Both the position numbers and the translations under genes were made by a program. The notes beneath the pieces were generated by a model. The model worked only from the letters and a program-made list of their open reading frames with translations, was not told where the DNA came from and searched no databases. Shown piece by piece: positions 63,200-64,000 of a stretch of DNA of 64,000 nucleotides; position 1 is the first letter of the stretch, and every line of letters starts with the position of its first letter. This DNA is from Dermanyssus gallinae. Its lineage: Eukaryota; Arthropoda; Arachnida; Mesostigmata; Dermanyssidae. The stretch lies in assembly GCA_003439945.1 (NCBI GenBank), contig QVRM01005202.1:884001-948000 (forward strand). Reading direction: 5' to 3'.

Positions 63200-63800
63200 C
63201 GTCGTCGTCGTCGCCGTGCCTTGAGTTTGCGCCCCCGATGGCGGCAGCAGCAGCAGCAGCAGTAGCAGTGCTGCCCGCCGCTCCCCCGCGCCACCCCTGG
63301 GGGGTCTCTGCAGAGGCAGAGGCCTGACAAGGAACGAACGGAAGAGACCAGCAGTCAGCGAACGATGGTGCCTATGGTCGTAATAGTAGTAGTAGTAGTA
63401 GCAGCAGCAGTAGTAGTAAGAGTCGTAGCAGTAGTGGTAATGGTAGTCAGAGGTCTGGCACAACTTACCCCGAATAACAAGCACAATGTGCAAGACAGAC
63501 GGATATACCGACAGACACACAGACAGACACACAGACAGACAGACAGACAGTCAGACAGACAGTGTAAGCGGACGAGAAGAATCCTAGTTGGCCCAGGCCG
63601 ACCACGACCGGCTACCGGCAATGAGAAGCCACATTGCCGGTAGTAGAAGATGCAGCCCCAGCAGCAGCATCGGCATCAGCATTCGTCGTCGTCGTCGCAG
63701 TAGTAATAGTAACAGTAGTAGTTACAGCAGCAGCAGCATCTGCAGTAATAGTAGTAGTAGTAGTAGTAGCAGTGTTATAGCAGCGCAGCAGCAGCAGCAG
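63200..63800. repeat. (CAG/TAG/GTC)n triplet-rich and (ACAGACAG)n DNA
   Basis: Blocks of GTC (63193-63215), CAG/TAG (63243-63265, 63385-63440, 63660-63800) and an (ACAG)n tract (63513-63562). Frames here are Ser, Val or Cys runs and are not called as genes. Confidence 0.85.
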
Positions 63801-64000
63801 AAACCGGGACTCGAAAACGACAAAGATGAACAAACCGAGAAAACCGGGGCGCCGTTTTCGACGCCATTTGCTGCTCGTCGTGCTTTCGTTTGGCCGTGCT
63901 GAAAAAACCAGTAGCCACGGCCACAGCCACGGCAGCAGCAGCTCGTGCCGGCGTTTCGTCGTGTTTCTTCGTTCATTTTCGCTCTCTTTGACTCATTCTT

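Noticed and set aside
63119..63976. Several Ser/Val/Cys/Thr-rich frames at the right edge
   Set aside because: All follow from CAG/TAG/GTC and ACAG tandem repeats.

Overview
The window is eukaryotic genomic DNA, almost certainly from an arthropod. Evidence: short coding exons with GT/AG introns, a mauritiana/irritans-type mariner, a Tc1-like element, an R1-like LINE, CR1/L2-like LINEs, a tRNA-derived SINE, and an immunoglobulin gene resembling the arthropod Beaten-path family. A mite or other chelicerate would fit, but the sequence alone does not settle this. Another hallmark is more than twenty (TA)n microsatellites, many 30-110 bp long.

Left third (about 1-26.6 kb, plus strand): the main finding is a gene I do not recognise. 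Thirteen exons between 2218 and 26415 join, with consensus splice sites and compatible phases, into one uninterrupted frame of 560 codons plus stop; the 5' end is not found. The protein has no cysteine. It starts (as seen) with a Thr/Ser-rich mucin-like stretch and then alternates two short modules: a PR module (hydrophobic strand, G-x-x-F, hydrophobic-P-R/x-D/E, then an amphipathic helix) and an L module (Leu-rich helix, I/V-P-V/I, short strand). Alternate modules are more alike, giving a higher-order unit of about 145 residues, usually on four exons, repeated about three times. Its introns are full of transposon debris: Tc1, SINEs, LINE fragments, a 1281-bp mariner, a 5.8-kb R1-like LINE and one arm of a foldback element.

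Middle (26.6-38.8 kb): mostly mobile DNA. It holds a LINE tail with a CCHC and a probable restriction-like endonuclease (28.7-29.4 kb), two CR1/L2-like LINEs tail to tail (30.0-33.9 kb), a complete 1045-bp foldback element with 0.5-kb arms and TA target duplications (33957-35001), old RT and DDE transposase remnants, and a GA-rich satellite (38.46-38.75 kb).

Right (38.8-64 kb): fewer transposons, many trinucleotide and TA repeats. A minus-strand gene is read from three exons at 46.5-44.7 kb: half an Ig domain, the second half, and a hydrophobic tail that could be a GPI signal. A weaker upstream exon candidate lies at 62.1 kb. A GC-rich, GC-box-containing stretch at 55.9-57.1 kb may be a promoter or CpG-rich regulatory region. 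The other notable items are a CR1-like RT next to a 130-bp (TAA)n tract (46.8-47.9 kb), another RT fragment (50.2-51.0 kb), LINE ORF1 remnants, and a badly decayed LINE split by a SINE (58.5-61.4 kb).

The two host genes show no obvious functional link. The repeat gene is probably extracellular or structural (Cys-free, Thr-rich), and the Ig gene probably encodes a cell-surface recognition protein; both statements are inference.
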